This document shows, one piece after another, positions 4,902 to 7,344 of a DNA stretch of 7,344 nucleotides. Each line of letters starts with the position of its first letter. Position 1 is the stretch's first letter. The position numbers and the translations under genes are program-made. This DNA comes from Rickettsiales bacterium (GTDB lineage: Bacteria > Pseudomonadota > Alphaproteobacteria > Rs-D84), in contig JAIRZE010000068.1 of the NCBI GenBank assembly GCA_031267375.1, positions 1-7,344 of the forward strand. The letters run 5' to 3'. The notes beneath the pieces were generated by a model that was given only the letters and a program-made list of their open reading frames with translations, made no database searches and was not told the DNA's origin.

Positions 4902-5228
4902 TTATATCTTCAACACTCGCCAGCCGGAATCCCCAAGATTCAGATATTTTAACCCCAGTTCTTCCACAAAATCCGGCGAATAATTATGCAGCAATTTTAT
5001 ATGCCTTTCCAATTTTTCCAACTTTTCCTGCTCTGCCGCCAGGGTTTGTTCTTCGCTGTGCAATTTCCATATATTAAACACGAATTTTTGCGCGCTGACA
5101 TCGCCAGAAAATATTCCGACAAACATAAACAATGCAAAGAGAGCGCATAAAATCCCCGCCTTGCCACGAATCCCGCCAGTCCAAGCCCGTCCTAAAAACC
5201 GAAAAAAATCTTTGATTTTGTCTTTCAC
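4902..5228 (-). CDS. Small FtsB/DivIC-like septum protein
   Basis: The protein has 108 residues. There is a basic N-terminal cytoplasmic stretch (1-22) and one TM segment at about 24-41 (AGILCALFALFMFVGIFSG). A Glu/Leu-rich coiled coil at about 55-80 (EEQTLAAEQEKLEKLERHIK) leads into a short tail with DFVEELGLKYLNLGD. This order and length match the FtsB/DivIC family, which links FtsL to FtsQ in the divisome at the inner membrane; the tail resembles the family's conserved 'EE..LG....G' end. The start is GTG at 5228-5226; there is no Shine-Dalgarno. A perfect TATAAT ends 7 nt before the GTG, so the mRNA is probably leaderless. It is divergent from the Dus gene with 22 bp between start codons. 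Family assignment rests on architecture and weak motif resemblance. Another one-TM coiled-coil protein is possible. Confidence 0.55.
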   Translation of the reverse strand: MKDKIKDFFRFLGRAWTGGIRGKAGILCALFALFMFVGIFSGDVSAQKFVFNIWKLHSEEQTLAAEQEKLEKLERHIKLLHNYSPDFVEELGLKYLNLGDSGWRVLKI

Positions 5229-5240
5229 AGGGACTATTAT
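5212..5240 (+). promoter_or_regulatory. Promoter of the Dus gene
   Basis: TTGATT (5212-5217) and TATTAT (5235-5240) are exactly 17 nt apart. Transcription would start about 3-5 nt before ATG 5251, leaving no room for a Shine-Dalgarno, and none is seen. The -35 lies inside the start of the divergent FtsB-like gene. Confidence 0.55.
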
Positions 5241-5263
5241 ATCACAACAAATGTTCAGACCAA
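5236..5263 (-). promoter_or_regulatory. Promoter of the FtsB-like gene, overlapping the Dus promoter
   Basis: On the minus strand a consensus TATAAT (5241-5236) is preceded 16 nt upstream by TTGGTC (5263-5258). The -10 shares five bases with the opposing Dus -10 box. The predicted start site coincides with the GTG codon, implying a leaderless transcript. Confidence 0.55.
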
Positions 5264-6189
5264 ATCAAATTTTTGCAGCCCCGCTGGCCGGCATCACGGA
5301 CAAGCCTTTTCGTCGCATCTTGCGCAAATGCGCGCCAGAGGCCCGTTTATTGACCGAGATGATTTCCTGTCATTCCATTGTCGCCGCGCATAAAAATTGC
5401 AAGCGGAATTTTGACAGATATGACGATGAAGGCAATATCGGCGCGCAAATTTTCGGCGCAGAGCCGCGCTTGATGGCGGATGCCGCGAAAATTCTGCAAG
5501 ACCAGGGCGCGAAATGGATAGACATAAATATGGGGTGCCCTGTGCCAAAGGTCGCGACGCGGGCGGGCGCCGGCGCGTACTTGATGCGCGATCACCGCCT
5601 GGCCGAACAAATAATAGCAGATGTTGTCCGGGCGGTAAAAATCCCGGTATCTGTAAAGACTCGGCTGGGCTGGGATAACGAGCATCTGGATGCGGCAAAC
5701 CTGGTTCGGATTGCTGCGGATTCCGGCGCGGCCTGGGCGACTGTTCACGGGCGCACGCGGGCCCAGCTTTATACCGGCAAAGCCGACTGGGCGCGGATTG
5801 CCGAAATAAAAAAGCAATTTGCGAATTTTCCGATTATTTTCAACGGCGATATAAAAACAATCGCTGATGTCGCCGCGGTGGAAAAGCTGGGCGCGGACGG
5901 CGCTATGATTGGGCGGGCGCTGCTGGGCCGACCGTGGCTGCTGGGCGAATTAACTGGCACGCCTGCCTTTTGCCTTTTGCCTTTTGACATTGTCTCAGAG
6001 CACCTTGAATTAATACTGGAATATTATGGCGCAAAGGCGGGGGTGCCGATGTTTCGCAAGCACGCGGCCTGGTACAGCGCCGGAATGCCCGGCAGCAATG
6101 AATTCCGCACCCGAATAAATCAAATAACGGACGAAACGGAATTAAGAAATATCGTAAAGGAATTTTTTAATTGCAACGCGCTTGCATAA
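5251..6189 (+). CDS. dusB: tRNA-dihydrouridine synthase, DusB type
   Basis: This FMN-dependent enzyme reduces specific uridines in the D-loop of tRNAs to dihydrouridine, using NADPH, in the cytoplasm. With ATG 5251 it has 312 residues, the usual Dus length. The family N-terminus APLAGITDKPFRRIL begins at residue 10, so the in-frame ATGs and codons upstream are not needed. Visible signatures are TEMIS (35-39), the catalytic loop DINMGCPVPK with Cys96, VKTRLGW (135-141) with the flavin-contacting Lys, HGRTRAQLYTGKADW (166-180), NGDI (198-201) and MIGRALLGRPWL (219-230). All active-site features appear intact. The order (barrel, then helical C-terminal tRNA-binding domain from about 245) fits the family. 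It has its own near-leaderless promoter and is followed 32 bp downstream by the RodZ-like gene. The subtype is less certain than the family. Confidence 0.93.
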   Translation: MFRPNQIFAAPLAGITDKPFRRILRKCAPEARLLTEMISCHSIVAAHKNCKRNFDRYDDEGNIGAQIFGAEPRLMADAAKILQDQGAKWIDINMGCPVPKVATRAGAGAYLMRDHRLAEQIIADVVRAVKIPVSVKTRLGWDNEHLDAANLVRIAADSGAAWATVHGRTRAQLYTGKADWARIAEIKKQFANFPIIFNGDIKTIADVAAVEKLGADGAMIGRALLGRPWLLGELTGTPAFCLLPFDIVSEHLELILEYYGAKAGVPMFRKHAAWYSAGMPGSNEFRTRINQITDETELRNIVKEFFNCNALA

Positions 6190-6199
6190 TTTCTATCAT
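6171..6199 (+). promoter_or_regulatory. Candidate promoter of the RodZ-like gene
   Basis: TTGCAA (6171-6176) and TATCAT (6194-6199) are 17 nt apart, overlapping the end of the Dus gene. A short leader would then include AAGGA (6211-6215), a good Shine-Dalgarno 6 nt before ATG 6222. Read-through from the Dus gene is equally possible, as no terminator separates the two. Confidence 0.4.
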
Positions 6200-6221
6200 A
6201 TCATAGCTGAAAGGAAGAAAA

Positions 6222-7067
6222 ATGACTGAACAAATAAATGAAATGACCGCGGCGGAAATGCTTTACACTGCGCGCACCGCCGGACGCAGAAAGCGAGAGT
6301 TGCAGACGATCGCAAAGCAGCTGTGCATTCGCGAAGAATACTTGGACGCGCTGGAAAACGGCCGCTATGCGGAAATTCCGGAACTGGTATACATCCTGGG
6401 ATTCGCGCGCAATTACGCACTGGAATTGGGCTTGGACCCGGATGAAATAATTGCGAAAATCAAATCGGAAATGGGCCTGGCGGAAGAGCCTAATGAAATA
6501 GATGAAACGATAGACGCCGCCCCCGCAAAGAACCAAACCGCGGGCGGGGCCGTCGCGCGAAAATCAAAAGCGATCGCTGCGGGGACGCTTGAAAAAGGTG
6601 CAAAATATATTTCCAAGAATTGGAAATGGCTGACAGTTGTTGTTGTAGCGCTTGCAATCGCAGCCGGCAGCGTGGCTATGATTTTATCTCTGGGCCAGGA
6701 TTCCGGCAATACCGAATCAGTGGAAGCAGTTGCTCCTGCGGTTAAAGAGCCGACCTATAAGCAAGCCGTCAAAGGGACATTTGGAACAGAAAACCGCGCA
6801 AATGCAACGGTTATTTTGCAAGCCGCGCAGGAAAGCTGGGTGAAAATAGAAGACGCCCGCGGGGATACTCTGTTCAGCCGAGTTTTGGTTCCGGGCGATG
6901 TCTATTATGTGCCGGTCGGGGACAAAATAAAGGGAACATTCGGCAATGCCGGCGGGATTGATGTCTGGGTGAACGGAGAATTGGCACCGGCGTTGGGGGC
7001 ATCGCACACCAGAAAAACCGGGGTTTTGATGACGCCGGAAAGCTTGCTGCCGAAAGCGGTGGAGTAA
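6222..7067 (+). CDS. rodZ: RodZ-like HTH/membrane cytoskeleton protein
   Basis: The protein has 281 residues. Residues about 8-75 form the RodZ-type helix-turn-helix domain: AEMLYTARTAGRRK, then LCIREEYLDALENGRYAEIP and VYILGFARNYALELGLDPDE, the typical HTH_25 pattern. A basic/Ala linker (100-133) leads to one TM at about 136-157 (WLTVVVVALAIAAGSVAMIL). The periplasmic part ends in a DUF4115-like domain (about 195-275) with ESWVKIEDARGDTLFSRVL, GNAGGIDVWVNG and a final TPESL. RodZ binds MreB through the HTH domain and couples the actin-like cytoskeleton to cell-wall elongation. Length and domain order match the family; the linker is on the short side. ATG 6222 has a good Shine-Dalgarno. Tandem TAA stops end the gene, and a palindromic terminator follows 45 bp later. 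The HTH most likely serves protein binding rather than DNA binding. Confidence 0.88.
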   Translation: MTEQINEMTAAEMLYTARTAGRRKRELQTIAKQLCIREEYLDALENGRYAEIPELVYILGFARNYALELGLDPDEIIAKIKSEMGLAEEPNEIDETIDAAPAKNQTAGGAVARKSKAIAAGTLEKGAKYISKNWKWLTVVVVALAIAAGSVAMILSLGQDSGNTESVEAVAPAVKEPTYKQAVKGTFGTENRANATVILQAAQESWVKIEDARGDTLFSRVLVPGDVYYVPVGDKIKGTFGNAGGIDVWVNGELAPALGASHTRKTGVLMTPESLLPKAVE

Positions 7068-7111
7068 TAATGTTGGCGGACGGCGCAAGTGCAAACGCCA
7101 GTGATCAGAAT

Positions 7112-7145
7112 AAAAAAGTGTCCAATATATTGGACACTTTTTTTT
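7112..7145. terminator. Bidirectional terminator, perfect palindrome after rodZ
   Basis: GTGTCCAATATATTGGACAC (7118-7137) is a perfect 20-bp palindrome with A6 on its left and T8 on its right, so both strands carry a stem followed by a T-run. It can end rodZ and any convergent transcript from the right. Its 18-bp core recurs at 7191-7208. Confidence 0.85.
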
Positions 7146-7190
7146 ATTCAATAAATCTATACCAAGCAATACTGACTTATATCTACTGAT

Positions 7191-7227
7191 TGTCCAATAT
7201 ATTGGACAGTTTTTTAATTCAATAAAT
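7191..7227. repeat. Second copy of the TGTCCAATATATTGGACA palindrome unit
   Basis: The 18-bp palindrome of 7119-7136 is repeated exactly at 7191-7208, again followed by a T-run (7210-7215) and by the same ATTCAATAAAT (7146-7156 and 7217-7227). The 72-bp offset marks a duplication of the terminator module. This copy can terminate plus-strand transcripts. On the minus strand it lacks a T-run. Confidence 0.75.
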
Positions 7228-7241
7228 AATTCCGGATTGCA

Positions 7242-7277
7242 TTCTCGCTAAGCGTTCTTGCTAAATATTCTCGCTAA
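7242..7277. repeat. 13-bp tandem repeat, three units
   Basis: TTCTCGCTAA (7242), TTCTTGCTAA (7255) and TTCTCGCTAA (7268) recur at an exact 13-bp period, with variable 3-base ends. The neighbourhood is AT-rich. They might be binding sites for a regulator, iteron-like sites, or a chance expansion. They overlap the last codons of a possible minus-strand gene. Confidence 0.5.
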
Positions 7278-7344
7278 TTATTTACACTCATTATATCATC
7301 TGCAATCAGTGCGGCGGCGGGCTTTGACTTATGCCACAACTTAT
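7274..7344 (-). CDS. Possible 3' end of a minus-strand gene entering from the right
   Basis: The minus frame is open from the window edge to TAG at 7276-7274, giving 22 residues that end in KPAAALIADDIMSVNN. This reads like a normal protein C-terminus and would make the gene convergent with rodZ across the palindromic terminators. The stretch is too short to exclude chance, and no family can be named. Confidence 0.22.
   Translation of the reverse strand, partial: KLWHKSKPAAALIADDIMSVNN

Noticed and set aside
5294..5817. Long minus-strand frames inside the Dus gene
   Set aside because: They are shadows of a GC-rich coding region. The plus frame carries all Dus motifs.
7070..7189. 39-codon frame starting with ATG overlapping the rodZ stop region
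   Set aside because: It has a nearby GGAG but reads straight through the palindromic terminator and has no recognisable content.

Overview
The window looks like a chromosomal segment of a Gram-negative bacterium. A lipoprotein signal, Sec-type signal peptides and a RodZ-type protein support this. An alphaproteobacterium with a compact genome is my best guess, but no rRNA or marker gene in the window proves it. Ordinary housekeeping genes flank an accessory stretch.

Left part (1-2020). The 3' end of an unrecognised Cys-containing gene stops at a strong terminator. It is followed by a perfect 13-bp hairpin. Next come two small overlapping out-of-frame genes, a one-TM protein and a short lipoprotein, arranged like a phage Rz/Rz1 spanin pair. 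Convergent to them is an exported Cys-rich protein of unknown function; the two units share a 16-bp-stem terminator. Positions 2018-2470 hold no gene, only a composite palindromic repeat of the VIPAQAGIH-coding kind and small hairpins.

Centre (2471-4465). This is the main find. There is a CRISPR array of six full 36-bp repeats plus one degenerate terminal repeat, separated by six spacers of exactly 30 bp. Next to it, with its 3' end facing the array, is a 489-residue protein carrying two RX4H motifs (RHWLEH at 111-116 and RNYLAH at 318-323). One effector-sized protein with two HEPN motifs beside a 36/30 array is the signature of type VI (Cas13). At 489 residues it is far smaller than Cas13a-d and fits the compact ancestral Cas13an-like class that links Cas13 to AbiF-type HEPN ribonucleases. 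No adaptation genes and no other cas genes are visible. The gene is visibly AT-richer than its neighbours.

Right part (4542-7344). tRNA-Arg(UCU) and tRNA-Pro(UGG) lie directly upstream of the HEPN gene on the same strand. Beyond them are a small FtsB/DivIC-like protein and, divergently, a DusB-type tRNA-dihydrouridine synthase. These two share overlapping -10 boxes and have almost no 5' UTR. A RodZ-like HTH/membrane protein follows. The window closes with a duplicated 18-bp palindrome, whose first copy is a bidirectional terminator, a 13-bp tandem repeat, and possibly the 3' end of a minus-strand gene.

Working model (inference): the minus strand carries a self-contained RNA-targeting defence module (effector, AT-rich leader, array) placed next to tRNA genes and between core genes.
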